A stretch of DNA of 64,000 bases, from the NCBI RefSeq assembly GCF_027627475.1, contig NZ_CP115484.1:248001-312000 (forward strand), read 5' to 3'. Origin of the DNA: Paenibacillus sp. SYP-B4298 (GTDB taxonomy: Bacteria > Bacillota > Bacilli > Paenibacillales > Paenibacillaceae). The notes beneath the pieces were generated by a model that was not told where the DNA came from, did not search any database, and worked only from the letters and a program-made list of their open reading frames with translations. The position numbers and the translations under genes were made by a program. Below, in pieces: positions 9,129-18,232 of this stretch; position 1 is the first letter of the stretch, and the number at the start of each line of letters is the position of its first letter.

Positions 9129-10001
9129 ATGAGGAAAGCTGTAATGATGCTCAGCACCGTGCTGCTTGCAGGCGGTGTACTTGCTGGTTGTGGAGATAGC
9201 GGGGAGAAGACGGGCAATGGACAGGAAGCAGCACAGACAGCGGCTCCGGCCGTGCAGGGCGCGGATTTGTCGGCGGAGGTAGCGGCGTATCGCGAGTTTG
9301 TACTTGAGCAGCAGGATCAGTTCTTGCTGGAGACGCAGAAATTCGTGGATGCAGTGAAGGCGGGGGATATGGAACAGGCTAAGGCGATCTATCCGCAGGC
9401 TCGCATGTATTTCGAACGGTCGGAGCCGGTGGCGGAGGTGTTCGGCGAGTTAGACCCGAAGATAGACGGTCGTCTGGCTGATCTGGAGGAGGAAGGGAAG
9501 GGGAAGGAGGAATGGTCCGGTTATCACAAGCTGGAGTATGGGCTCTGGGTGGAGCAGACGACCAGCGGATATGAGCCGGTGGCGGATCAGTTGCTCGCTC
9601 ATGTCAAGGAGCTGCGGGCCAAGGTGGAGACGGTCGATGTAACCGCGGAGCTGATGATCAATGGGGCCGTCGACCTCCTGAATGAGGTATCCACCTCGAA
9701 GATTACAGGCGAGGAGGAAATCTACTCGCACACCGATCTGTATGATTTCAAGGCCAATATTGAGGGAGCAGAGAAAATCTTCACCATCTTCCAGCCGAAG
9801 CTAGAGAGCAAGGACGCTAAGTTGACGGCTTCACTGCAAGCGAGCTTCCAGAAGGTGAACGAGCTGCTGGCGAAATATGAGGACGGCAAGGGCGGTTATC
9901 TGTCATACGAGGCGTTAACGCCTGCAAATACAAAGGAATTGTCAGAGGCTGTGGATCAATTGGGCGAGCCGCTTAGCCAGATGGCAATTGTTGTGGAGTG
10001 A
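9129..10001 (+). CDS. efeO: EfeM/EfeO-type iron-uptake lipoprotein
   Basis: Extracellular iron-binding component of the EfeUOB system. A lipoprotein signal with lipobox L-A-G-C (Cys21) precedes an imelysin/M75-type helical domain containing the H-x-x-E motif in YHKLEYGLW. At 290 residues it lacks the N-terminal cupredoxin domain of full EfeO, so it is the EfeM-like form. A good ribosome site (AAGGGG, 8-nt spacer) precedes ATG 9129. It is first in a three-gene operon under the Fur-controlled promoter and overlaps the next frame. Confidence 0.88.
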   Translation: MRKAVMMLSTVLLAGGVLAGCGDSGEKTGNGQEAAQTAAPAVQGADLSAEVAAYREFVLEQQDQFLLETQKFVDAVKAGDMEQAKAIYPQARMYFERSEPVAEVFGELDPKIDGRLADLEEEGKGKEEWSGYHKLEYGLWVEQTTSGYEPVADQLLAHVKELRAKVETVDVTAELMINGAVDLLNEVSTSKITGEEEIYSHTDLYDFKANIEGAEKIFTIFQPKLESKDAKLTASLQASFQKVNELLAKYEDGKGGYLSYEALTPANTKELSEAVDQLGEPLSQMAIVVE

Positions 10002-10006
10002 TTACG

Positions 10007-11269
10007 ATGTCCTCGGAACAGGAACCAAGACACTCGGGCCATCCGATTTCCCGCAGAGAGATGTTGAAGCTGATCGGGATCGGGGCTGTTGGGGTAGCTC
10101 TCGGAAGTGGCGGAATCCTCGCCGCTCCGGGAGTTCGTTCGTTAATCGATGAACATCCGACCAATCAGAATAAGGTCAGCTTCTATGGCAAGCACCAGTC
10201 AGGCATTTTAACCCCGCATCCCCGCTATGTGTATTTCGCAGCGCTACATTGTGAAGCGACATCCCGCAGTGAGCTGAGGGAGCTGTTGCAGCGATGGACG
10301 GAGGACAGTGTGCGGATGATGAACGGGGAGAATCTGGCGCATGCTGGCAATGTCCTGCTGCCGCCGGATGATACCGGCGAGACGAAGGGGCTGAACGCTG
10401 CGCGGTTGACGCTCACCTACGGCCTCGGCCTCAGTCTGTTCGAGCGAGCGGAATATGGACTACAGGCGAAACGTCCGGCAGAGTTCGTCGCGCTGCCGCA
10501 TTTTCCCCGCGATCAGTTGGATTCCCGCTATACGGGGGGCGATCTATGTATTCAAGCCTGTGCGGATGATCCGCAGGTTGCGTTCCATGCGGTGCGCAAT
10601 CTCGTGCGGGCAGCTCGCGGCAAGGTGACGATGAAGTGGTCGCAGGCGGGATTCAACTCGTATCCGGTTCACAAGGGCAAGGAGGAGACACCACGTAATT
10701 TATTCGCCTTCAAGGACGGCACCGGCAACCCGGATGTGAACAACAGCCAGGAGATGCAGGATGTGGTGTGGGTGGGCGCCGGCGCTTCGCAGTCCTGGCT
10801 CGCGAACGGTACTTATATGGTCGTCCGCAAAATCCAGATGCATCTCGAAACATGGGATCGCACCTCGCTCAAGGCTCAGGAGCATACCTTCGGGCGGCAT
10901 CGCGACAGCGGAGCGCCGCTGGGCAAGCAGCGCGAATTCGAGGAGATGGAGCTGGGGCGTACCGACGAGGGGGGCAATCCGGTCGTACCAATCGACTCGC
11001 ACGTCCATCTGGCTAAGCAGGTGAAGGATCGTATATTGCGTCGTTCCTTTTCGTATACGAATGATATTGATCCGCAGACCGGGCATTTTGATGCTGGCTT
11101 GCTGTTTGTGTCGTATCAGAGAGACCCGGGGCAGTTCGTCCGCATTCAGAATCAGCTCGGTAGGGCGGACAAGCTGAACGAATACATTACACATCGCGGC
11201 AGCGGCCTGTTCGTCTGTCTGCCAGGGGCAGCCAAGGGGAGTTATCTGGGCGCCGGTCTGTTGGATTGA
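10007..11269 (+). CDS. efeB: Tat-exported DyP-type haem peroxidase EfeB
   Basis: Dye-decolorising peroxidase of the Efe system, thought to oxidise ferrous iron or release iron from haem outside the membrane. A twin-arginine signal, S-R-R-E-M-L-K followed by a hydrophobic stretch, lies near the N terminus. The DyP motif is seen as F-K-D-G-T-G-N-P, with a His in the later D-S-H-V-H segment as probable haem ligand. ATG 10007 has TGGAG 8 nt upstream; GTG 9998, overlapping the efeO stop, is the alternative start. The 420-residue length is normal. Confidence 0.92.
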   Translation: MSSEQEPRHSGHPISRREMLKLIGIGAVGVALGSGGILAAPGVRSLIDEHPTNQNKVSFYGKHQSGILTPHPRYVYFAALHCEATSRSELRELLQRWTEDSVRMMNGENLAHAGNVLLPPDDTGETKGLNAARLTLTYGLGLSLFERAEYGLQAKRPAEFVALPHFPRDQLDSRYTGGDLCIQACADDPQVAFHAVRNLVRAARGKVTMKWSQAGFNSYPVHKGKEETPRNLFAFKDGTGNPDVNNSQEMQDVVWVGAGASQSWLANGTYMVVRKIQMHLETWDRTSLKAQEHTFGRHRDSGAPLGKQREFEEMELGRTDEGGNPVVPIDSHVHLAKQVKDRILRRSFSYTNDIDPQTGHFDAGLLFVSYQRDPGQFVRIQNQLGRADKLNEYITHRGSGLFVCLPGAAKGSYLGAGLLD

Positions 11270-11274
11270 GGTGA

Positions 11275-13011
11275 ATGATGCGGCATAGATGGACAACAAT
11301 CATGATGGCTATGCTGCTGCTGTGGCTTGCGGTGGTTATGCCAGCAGCAGCGGCGGATAGCTCGTATAGCAGCGCATATACGGCAGTGGGTGAGGCGTTG
11401 ATGAGTACGAAGAAGGCTAGCTGGGCGGAGAGCGAGCAAGCGCTGGCTGTCTTCGCGCAGCAATGGGAGCAGTTGGAGAAGCCTGCGGGCACACATACAG
11501 AGGCGGTCGATCAAGCCTTCGCGGCGGCGCAGGCCGGAGTGCGGGAGCGGGATCAGGCGGTGACGCTGGAGCAGCTCAAGACGTTATCCAAGGCATTTCT
11601 GGAGTTTGACCGGATGATGCATCCGCTGGATGAGGCGGCGGTACGCAGCGAGGTAGGACAGAGCCTAAGTCCTCCACTTGATGCGCTGGCGGGCTCGATC
11701 GCGAGCCAAGATCAGGAGGCGCTAGCAGCGGCCTACAAGAAGCTGCAGTCCGTATGGACGAAGAAGGAAGCGGCGGTGCGCAGTCTGGATATGAAGATGT
11801 ATGGTCAGATTGAGTCGAGGCTGGGCATTCTGCGCATCTCGACCGTGAAGGAGCCGCCTAGCTATGAGGAGATTTCCTCACGCTATGAAGCGCTGCGAGA
11901 GGCTGTCGAGCTCTTCGCAGAGGGAACAGAGCCAGCGGCCGCAGCGGATGAGGGCAGCTACAGTCTGTCGTCACTCACTGGGCTGCTGCGGCAGAGCGTG
12001 GCGCGCATCGGGGAGGGGAAGCCGCAGGAGGCGGCTGGCTTGCTGGAGCAATTCCTCATTGCCTGGCCCGCCGTGGAGGGCGAGGTCTCGACACGCGATG
12101 GCAGTATGTATCGGGCGCTGGAGACTCATATTCCGCTCATCGCTGGCAAGCTGTCCTCTCCGAATGCTGCATTCGATGCGCTATCCGCACAGTTGTCTGG
12201 CTATGCAGACAGGCTGGAGCAGTTGCAGCAGCAAGGCTATACCGTATGGGATGCGGCGCTTGTGCTCCTGCGGGAAGGGATGGAGGCGCTGCTGATCATA
12301 TCCGCGCTGCTTGCCTTTCTGGAGAGGGCGGGCTACCAGCGCTATCGGCGCTGGATCTGGCTGGGCGCCGGGGCTGGCGTGCTCGCGAGCATAGCTGCGG
12401 CCTTTACCCTCAATGCGTTATTCTCCACCGCAACTGCGGGAGCGAATCGTGAGATTATTGAAGGCGTTGTCGGCATTGCGGCGGTGGTGATGATGCTGGG
12501 TGTTGGCATCTGGCTGCATCAAAAATCCCGGATGCAGGGCTGGACCCGTTATCTGAATCGGCAGATGGGGGCGGCGCTGTCGGCGGGAAGTGTTGTATCG
12601 ATGGCGGTGGTCAGCTTTTTGGCGATTTTCCGCGAGGGAGCAGAGACGATTATTTTCTATATGGGGATGGCGGCTACGCTTACTACGTCCCGGCTGCTGG
12701 CAGGCATGGCGATTGCAGTTGTGATCCTCGCCGTCTGTGCGGTGGTGTTCATTCGCTATAGCGCCAAGCTCCCGCTTGGCCCGTTCTTCAAGGCGGCCAC
12801 GCTGCTGATCTACATCCTCGCCTTCAAGATGCTTGGCGTCAGCCTGCACGCCCTGCAACTGACCGGCAAGCTTCCGACGACACAGGCGTTACAGATGTCA
12901 GCAATCGAGCTCATCGGCTTGTATCCGACGTGGGAGACGCTGCTTCCGCAGCTCGGGCTGCTTATGATCATCGTATGCTCAGCGATCGTATTGGCAAGAA
13001 GGGGGCGATGA
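11275..13011 (+). CDS. efeU: FTR1-family iron permease EfeU
   Basis: High-affinity iron permease. A signal peptide (about residues 1-26) is followed by an extracellular helical region of roughly 300 residues, then by a seven-helix FTR1 domain. Both iron-coordinating R-E-x-x-E motifs are intact (REGME at the start of the domain and REGAE in a later helix). ATG 11275 and ATG 11278 are both possible behind GAGG. The long N-terminal region is typical of Firmicute EfeU proteins. It is the last gene of the efe operon. Confidence 0.92.
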   Translation: MMRHRWTTIMMAMLLLWLAVVMPAAAADSSYSSAYTAVGEALMSTKKASWAESEQALAVFAQQWEQLEKPAGTHTEAVDQAFAAAQAGVRERDQAVTLEQLKTLSKAFLEFDRMMHPLDEAAVRSEVGQSLSPPLDALAGSIASQDQEALAAAYKKLQSVWTKKEAAVRSLDMKMYGQIESRLGILRISTVKEPPSYEEISSRYEALREAVELFAEGTEPAAAADEGSYSLSSLTGLLRQSVARIGEGKPQEAAGLLEQFLIAWPAVEGEVSTRDGSMYRALETHIPLIAGKLSSPNAAFDALSAQLSGYADRLEQLQQQGYTVWDAALVLLREGMEALLIISALLAFLERAGYQRYRRWIWLGAGAGVLASIAAAFTLNALFSTATAGANREIIEGVVGIAAVVMMLGVGIWLHQKSRMQGWTRYLNRQMGAALSAGSVVSMAVVSFLAIFREGAETIIFYMGMAATLTTSRLLAGMAIAVVILAVCAVVFIRYSAKLPLGPFFKAATLLIYILAFKMLGVSLHALQLTGKLPTTQALQMSAIELIGLYPTWETLLPQLGLLMIIVCSAIVLARRGR

Positions 13012-13100
13012 GCCTTCAAGAGAGTGTTCAAGATGAGCCTTCGATGAGCCCTCAAGATGAGTCTTCGGGATGAGTGTTCTAGGTGAGGCTTTGAGGTGAA
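13007..13100. repeat. Degenerate 11-13-bp tandem repeats after efeU
   Basis: About eight imperfect units related to GATGAGCCTTCAA run head to tail from the efeU stop codon to about 13100. The rest of the 280-bp gap holds two further hairpins without T-runs: CAGGCAGCC/GGCTGCCTG near 13121-13142, and GCTCATCC (13173-13180) with GGATGAGC (13196-13203). Confidence 0.7.
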
Positions 13101-13291
13101 TGGTAGAAAATGCATGATAAACAGGCAGCCGGAGGGCTGCCTGACTGCTATCACATATACCGTTAAGACTTGGCTCATCCAACCGGTTCATGGCCGGATG
13201 AGCGTTCCTGCGGCATGAACAGGCCAGAGGAATAAAATACCTGACGTTGCCGAGGCCAGGGGAGCTCGCAGGAAAGCGGAGTGCGCGCCAT

Positions 13292-14131
13292 CTAGGGTGT
13301 CATGCAGCGTTTGAGCCGGGAGGCTTCGGCCAGGTAGCCGCGTGTTGTTAATTCGCTGCCCAGCAGCTTGACATATTCGGGATGCAACAAATCCTGATGC
13401 TGCGCATCGCGAATGAGGGAGAAGAGTCCCGGCGCGTCAGCCTTGCGGACGAACTGTCCGACGGCTTCGAGCTCATCATAGGTAATGTCCTTCTTATGCC
13501 AAGGATGAGGCGCGCAAGGCTCGGATGGGCTGTTTCCAGGATCTGAGATGATGCCGAGGCCGTCCAAAGTGGGGAGAATCACCTGACGTTGGCGGCTTGC
13601 ACGGGCGGCTTGTACGGTTTGGAATGCATTCTCGATCGGTCGGAATCCAAACTGTTCTGCTGCTCTCTCCCGCACCCATTGCTTCTGCTGATTCCGCGTG
13701 TCTTTATCTATATACTCCGAGCTGTTATTCTCCTGCTCGCGACGATGATTCATATAGTCCTCTTCCGTCTTGAAATCATTCATCAGCAGATCCTCATGCC
13801 CCTCGAAATGCAGCTCGAAAAATTCATGCAAATTCCGTGCTACGATACGAACACAGTTGCCGAAGTCCATCGGAGACACACAGAGGATAGGTGCCTGCTC
13901 CAGATCAGTGTGCATCCCGAAGTCCGTAAGAAAGGAATAATGAATGCCGTCCATTCCAGTGTTGGCAAAGACGATCGCGTCAAAGGGCGAGCAATAATAG
14001 CCGCCGTTATCCAAGGGATCAAATTGCAAAAAGTAACCGCTCGGCCGCTCCAGCTTCGGGACATGCTGCGCAATGTCATTCTCCCATTGCATGATGCGCT
14101 GTAGAAGCTTAGGTATCGTTATATTATCCAT
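13292..14131 (-). CDS. Conserved hypothetical cytosolic protein
   Basis: A 279-residue soluble protein without signal or membrane segments. The N-terminal half contains G-G-Y-Y-C-S-P-F-D and a G-M-D-G-I-H-Y-S-F segment; the middle is charged and glutamine-rich. I do not recognise the family with confidence. The general look (aromatic-rich beta segments, acidic residues) recalls SMI1/KNR4-type or immunity-like proteins, but this is a guess. AAGGAG lies 11 nt before the ATG. It follows the SDR gene on the same strand after 59 bp. Confidence 0.6.
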   Translation of the reverse strand: MDNITIPKLLQRIMQWENDIAQHVPKLERPSGYFLQFDPLDNGGYYCSPFDAIVFANTGMDGIHYSFLTDFGMHTDLEQAPILCVSPMDFGNCVRIVARNLHEFFELHFEGHEDLLMNDFKTEEDYMNHRREQENNSSEYIDKDTRNQQKQWVRERAAEQFGFRPIENAFQTVQAARASRQRQVILPTLDGLGIISDPGNSPSEPCAPHPWHKKDITYDELEAVGQFVRKADAPGLFSLIRDAQHQDLLHPEYVKLLGSELTTRGYLAEASRLKRCMTP

Positions 14132-14190
14132 TCAGGTAGAGTCTCCTTAGTCGAGGATGCCGATTAGCTTCCTCGTTAGTAGTTATGCGC

Positions 14191-14898
14191 TTACGGGGAG
14201 GCCACTGAGTCAGAGGCGAGTGCGGCAATCTCTTGGGACTCCAGCACCTCGAAGGGCGACCCTGCGCGGCGCGCTGCGGCGATCATTGCCCTGGCGACCT
14301 CCCGTCCCTCGATGGCCTTGTACTTCGCCAGCGGGCCGATCATCAGCCCGCCGAGCAGCCGATAGGCAGCACTTGCAGCATGCTCGCCGGGGCGTTTCTC
14401 CGCGCGCTCCCCCAGCAGGAGGGAGGGGCGCATCACGACCAGTCGCTTCAGCTTCAGAGCGGACAGATCCCGCTCCACCTCCCCCTTGACCCGGCTGTAG
14501 AATATATTCGAGCGGGCAGATGCGCCCATCGCGGTCACAATGACCAGACATGCCGCATCATGACGTCGCGCCGCGCGCCCGAGTGCGAGCGGATAAGTAT
14601 AGTCCACACGTCGGAAGGCCTCCTGGCTGCCCGCCTTCTTAATCGTGGTGCCGAGCGCACAGTACACATCGGCTCCTTGCAGCCACCTGCCCTCCACTTC
14701 ATCCTCTAATTGATCAAAGGAAAGCATCTGCTGTAGCAGCTTGGGATGAGACATGCCGAGCTCGCGACGCACGAGCGCTACCACCTGGCTATAGGCCGGA
14801 TGCTCTAGCAGTTGCTGCACCAGTTCTTGCCCGATGAGCCCGGTTGCCCCGGCAACGACTGCTGTTGCGCCTGTGGAATGAGCCTTCTTCTCGATCAT
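14191..14898 (-). CDS. NAD(P)-dependent atypical short-chain oxidoreductase
   Basis: A 235-residue Rossmann protein of the NmrA/HTATIP2-like SDR group. The nucleotide-binding G-A-T-G-L-I-G motif is near residue 20 and a catalytic-type Y-S-R-V-K lies near the middle. Homologues are usually annotated as oxidoreductases of unknown substrate. GGGAGA with a 7-nt spacer supports ATG 14898. Probably co-transcribed with the hypothetical gene downstream. Confidence 0.78.
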   Translation of the reverse strand: MIEKKAHSTGATAVVAGATGLIGQELVQQLLEHPAYSQVVALVRRELGMSHPKLLQQMLSFDQLEDEVEGRWLQGADVYCALGTTIKKAGSQEAFRRVDYTYPLALGRAARRHDAACLVIVTAMGASARSNIFYSRVKGEVERDLSALKLKRLVVMRPSLLLGERAEKRPGEHAASAAYRLLGGLMIGPLAKYKAIEGREVARAMIAAARRAGSPFEVLESQEIAALASDSVASP

Positions 14899-15333
14899 GG
14901 AATCGTCTCCCTATGATTTGTCATATAGAATATTGAACTTCCCAAGAATGGCAATCCTATACGGTTCATTATAGACAGGATCGTTGCACCATTCAAGGCA
15001 GCAGCATCGGTCTCGCGATTCTCTCCCACAATCCCGTCATGCCCCATATGAAGGGTGTCAGCCAGTATCACCGATGCCTTCAATAGGGCAATCTGGTGTC
15101 ATCGTGATACGAATTGTATAGAAATATAAGGCAATTTTTCTAAATACTTAAAAAATCAAGGTAAATACTTTAATTTGAGAATTGTTCTGTATACGCTTAC
15201 ATTTTATAATCTCGGGTGAAGGGAGGTGATCGATAGTTTGCAGGAGGCAAGTGCAAGGCAATGTACTGCATCATGAGGAAGCGCAGAGTGTGGTAAAGCA
15301 CGACCCCAATATACCATTAGGAGGTTTTTAACG
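14899..15333. other. 435-bp intergenic region with xylanase promoter, cre site and leader
   Basis: No convincing gene; a 62-codon TTG frame on the minus strand (14895-15083) lacks a ribosome site. From about 15110 the sequence is strongly A+T rich and leads into the xylanase promoter. The leader between about 15217 and 15333 is described separately. Confidence 0.6.
15182..15231 (+). promoter_or_regulatory. xynA promoter with cre site and STAB-SD-like leader
   Basis: TTGTTC (15182-15187), a 17-nt spacer and TATAAT (15205-15210) form the likely promoter. TGTATACGCTTACA at 15188-15201 matches the CcpA cre consensus with one mismatch and fills the spacer, implying glucose repression. GGGAGGTGATC at 15221-15231 is an extended complement to the 16S rRNA 3' end lying about 100 nt before the start codon. 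It would sit close to the 5' end of the mRNA and resembles the STAB-SD elements that protect cry3A-type transcripts. Confidence 0.65.
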
Positions 15334-15966
15334 ATGTTTAAATTAAAGAAAAAAGTGGCGGCTGTCATGGTCGCAGCTAGCTTATGTGCAGGCTTGTTCG
15401 CAGCAACTGCGAATGCAACGGACTACTGGCAGAACTGGACGGATGGCGGCGGCACAGTCAATGCGGTCAACGGCTCCGGCGGAAACTACAGCGTCAACTG
15501 GTATAACACCGGAAATTTCGTTGTGGGCAAGGGGTGGACAGTGGGATCACCGAACCGCGTAGTCAACTATAATGCTGGCGTGTGGTCTCCGTCGGGCAAC
15601 GGTTATCTGACACTCTATGGCTGGACTAGAAACGCGCTGATTGAATATTACGTGGTGGACAACTGGGGCACCTATCGTCCTACCGGCTCTTACAAAGGAA
15701 CGGTAACGAGTGATGGCGGCACGTATGATATTTACACCACGATGCGTTACAATGCGCCTTCCATTGACGGGACGTCAACCTTCCAGCAGTATTGGAGCGT
15801 TCGTCAGTCCAAGCGTCCGACCGGAGTGAACTCAGCCATCACGTTCAGCAATCATGTCAACGCTTGGAAGAGCAAAGGAATGAATCTGGGCAGCAGTTGG
15901 TCTTATCAGGTATTTGCAACTGAGGGCTATCAAAGCAGCGGAAGCTCGAACGTTACTGTGTGGTAA
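15334..15966 (+). CDS. xynA: Secreted GH11 endo-1,4-beta-xylanase
   Basis: Hydrolyses the beta-1,4-xylan backbone outside the cell. A 210-residue precursor with a signal peptide cleaved near residue 28. The mature part is very close to Bacillus subtilis/circulans XynA from memory of that sequence. Catalytic Glu104 (L-I-E-Y-Y) and Glu197 (A-T-E-G-Y) are present. Asn61, in the position that tunes the pH optimum, is the neutral-pH form. The ribosome site AGGAGG precedes the ATG. It is a single-gene unit with its own promoter and cre site; a 7-bp inverted repeat at 15974-15994 follows without a T-run. Confidence 0.97.
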   Translation: MFKLKKKVAAVMVAASLCAGLFAATANATDYWQNWTDGGGTVNAVNGSGGNYSVNWYNTGNFVVGKGWTVGSPNRVVNYNAGVWSPSGNGYLTLYGWTRNALIEYYVVDNWGTYRPTGSYKGTVTSDGGTYDIYTTMRYNAPSIDGTSTFQQYWSVRQSKRPTGVNSAITFSNHVNAWKSKGMNLGSSWSYQVFATEGYQSSGSSNVTVW

Positions 15967-16164
15967 GAACGTCCTACGTGTTATGACCACGTAGTAAGAT
16001 CGTAGCCTGCAGTGTCTGGTGAAATGTCGGACACATAAGCTAACCTCATGGCTTCAATAATTGCCCGATTCTCGGCGGCATATCGTAAGCGCATACATAT
16101 GCTGCTGAGAACGGGCTCTTGGATGTATCCCTGGTCTATGCGAACGGCTAAAGGAGAGCTATCG

Positions 16165-17022
16165 ATGAAAAAAGCATGGTTGATCAGCATGGTCGCGCTC
16201 GTGTTGCTTATCACCGCCTGCTCACAGGCGGAGCCCGAGCGAAGTGTCAAGACGGAGCACATGGATCATAATCTGGTATACGTGGAAGGAGGTACTTATG
16301 TCAGCAGCCACCAAGACGGTGGCGAGAATACGGAGATTGCGAGCTTCTATATTGGGAAATATGAAGTCACTCAACAGGAATGGATGGAGATCATGGGCAG
16401 CAACCCATCCGGCTTCCAGGACAGCCGCTTGCCGGTAGAGATGGTGAGCTGGTATGATGCTGTCGAATATTGCATTAAGCGGAGCCTGAAGGAAGGGCTG
16501 GAGCCTTATTATAACTTGGACAAGAATACGAAAGACCCTGATAACATCAGCGAGCACGATCAGTTGAAATGGCTGGTGACGATTAATGAAGGGGCCAACG
16601 GATACCGTCTTCCTACAGAGGCTGAATGGGAATATGCTGCAACCGGAGGGAAACAGAGCAAGCAGTACAAGTACAGCGGAAGCCAAGAAGCCGATGAAGT
16701 GGCCTGGTACTGGCGCAACGCGGGCGATGAATATCTATCTGGAGATTGGAGCTGGCCCAGCATCGAGAACAATAAAAATAAAACCCATCCTGTCGGCTCG
16801 AAGACGCCAAATGAGCTGGGGCTGTACGACATGTCAGGAAATGTGAGGGAATGGTGTTGGGATTGGTTCGAGGATGAGAACTTTCAAAGAGGCATGCTGC
16901 GGGTTGTCAAGGGGGGCGGCTGGATCGGCGACGTGAGCAATACGGAGCCGACCTTTAGCGGCAAGTTCGAGGCTAATGGCTATGGCCCTGACCAAGGCTT
17001 TCGCGTGGCTCGCAATGGATAG
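16165..17022 (+). CDS. SUMF1/FGE-domain lipoprotein
   Basis: A 285-residue predicted lipoprotein with lipobox L-I-T-A-C-S, so it should be anchored outside the membrane. The rest is a formylglycine-generating-enzyme/sulfatase-modifying-factor fold, shown by Y-E-V-T-Q-Q-E-W, Y-R-L-P-T-E-A-E-W-E-Y-A, L-Y-D-M-S-G-N-V-R-E-W and G-F-R-V-A-R near the end. The paired active-site cysteines of true FGE are not both present (the C-terminal R-V-A-R region lacks Cys), so catalytic sulfatase activation is unlikely. The role is unknown. ATG 16165 was chosen for AAGGAGA 8 nt upstream. Confidence 0.78.
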   Translation: MKKAWLISMVALVLLITACSQAEPERSVKTEHMDHNLVYVEGGTYVSSHQDGGENTEIASFYIGKYEVTQQEWMEIMGSNPSGFQDSRLPVEMVSWYDAVEYCIKRSLKEGLEPYYNLDKNTKDPDNISEHDQLKWLVTINEGANGYRLPTEAEWEYAATGGKQSKQYKYSGSQEADEVAWYWRNAGDEYLSGDWSWPSIENNKNKTHPVGSKTPNELGLYDMSGNVREWCWDWFEDENFQRGMLRVVKGGGWIGDVSNTEPTFSGKFEANGYGPDQGFRVARNG

Positions 17023-17032
17023 CGGGGAACAG

Positions 17033-17074
17033 CGGACATTGGAAAGCAGCAGGGTGTTTTCCAATGTCCGCTAT
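17033..17074. repeat. Perfect 15-bp inverted repeat between convergent genes
   Basis: AGCGGACATTGGAAA at 17033-17047 pairs exactly with 17060-17074 around a 12-nt loop. There is no T-run. It lies between the SUMF1 lipoprotein and anti-sigma genes, so it could end transcription from both sides or be a small repeat element. Confidence 0.6.
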
Positions 17075-17215
17075 AGGGAGTGCGATGTGCATGAGGGCGG
17101 CTATTTCTCAAGTGGAGACGTTAGGCCAGCTCTTGCCACATGGTGCATTGTGATACAGGGAGGATGGAGTCCTCCAGGGAAAGCGGCAGCAGCCTGTTAA
17201 GGGGTTCGCTGTCGC

Positions 17216-18232
17216 TTATTCGTGTACACTGCTCCAGAACGTCTGGAACGCCTCAGACTCGACCTGGAAGAATACCGGTGCATTGCCGTAGCGCACCAGA
17301 CCTTGGGCGAACAGGACAAGCTCGACACGAGTATGATCCGCCAGTGTCAGATAGATCAGCTTGCGATCCTCGCTGTCATAGATCCCTTCCTCCATGAGCG
17401 GTTGCGCCTTCAGCGGCTTGGCAGACAGCAGCGCGGCGAGGAAGTCGTCAAGCTTGCTGTCAACCGCGAGCGGCGCATATTGCTGACGTGCATTGTTCCA
17501 ACTGTCGAAGCTCTCCCATTGCGCGGAGGTCACTCGACCCTCCAGATGGAGCTGGCCCAGCAGATCGGCGCCGCTGGCTACCGTGATGCCGTTCGTATGC
17601 TCGTACAGCTCAGCGAATACCTGACCCTCCTGCTCAGTGTAGGACATCAGTAGAAATCCGGTATCATAGCCCTTCACGGAATAGATGTCAGCTTCACCGA
17701 TTGTGGAGGCCAGCTCGGTGTACGCCTCCTTACCGCTCAGCTCATGAATGCCGCCTGTCGTGCGCCCCAGCTTGTCGCCGCGCAGCGCTCTGGCGTCAGC
17801 GGCATCTATGCGGATGGCTGCCTGGGTGTATACATTGCCCTGATAGACGACCAGGCCGACCATATCCATCGCTGCCCCGCCTTTGCTGCTGGGCAGCTCC
17901 AGCTTCGGGATGACGACAGCGCCTGGTGCTGTAGCGCCTGTATCGGACGCGCCCGGAGCAGGCTTCGCGCCGCTCTGCGTCTGCCCGATTCCTGGCGCTG
18001 ACGTACCGCCGAGCTGCTGCCACACGCTCGGGGCAGCCAAGCCGATCCCCGCTGCGAGCACAATGCTGGCGGCGATGTAGGCACTCTTGCGCGGACGCCT
18101 GCGCTCTTGGCGTTGTGATGTGTGAGATGCCGATTGTCCTATGCGTTGCTCCAATTGCTGTCTCATGGTCTCGCTTGGTTTCATGGAATCCACCGCTTTC
18201 TTATAAGCTGCTCTGAATTGATCTTCCTTCAT
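17216..18232 (-). CDS. Probable membrane anti-sigma factor
   Basis: A 338-residue protein with a cytosolic N terminus of about 50 residues, one transmembrane helix near residues 51-68 and a large extracellular part. Its start overlaps the sigma-factor stop as ATGA, the classic arrangement of an ECF sigma factor with its cognate anti-sigma. The extracellular domain (residues about 110-338) is of a type I do not recognise and is the probable sensor. Function is inferred from topology and gene order. Confidence 0.7.
   Translation of the reverse strand: MKEDQFRAAYKKAVDSMKPSETMRQQLEQRIGQSASHTSQRQERRRPRKSAYIAASIVLAAGIGLAAPSVWQQLGGTSAPGIGQTQSGAKPAPGASDTGATAPGAVVIPKLELPSSKGGAAMDMVGLVVYQGNVYTQAAIRIDAADARALRGDKLGRTTGGIHELSGKEAYTELASTIGEADIYSVKGYDTGFLLMSYTEQEGQVFAELYEHTNGITVASGADLLGQLHLEGRVTSAQWESFDSWNNARQQYAPLAVDSKLDDFLAALLSAKPLKAQPLMEEGIYDSEDRKLIYLTLADHTRVELVLFAQGLVRYGNAPVFFQVESEAFQTFWSSVHE

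Noticed and set aside
14895-15083. 62-codon minus-strand frame overlapping the SDR gene start
   Set aside because: TTG start without a ribosome site, and it occupies the region that should hold the SDR promoter.
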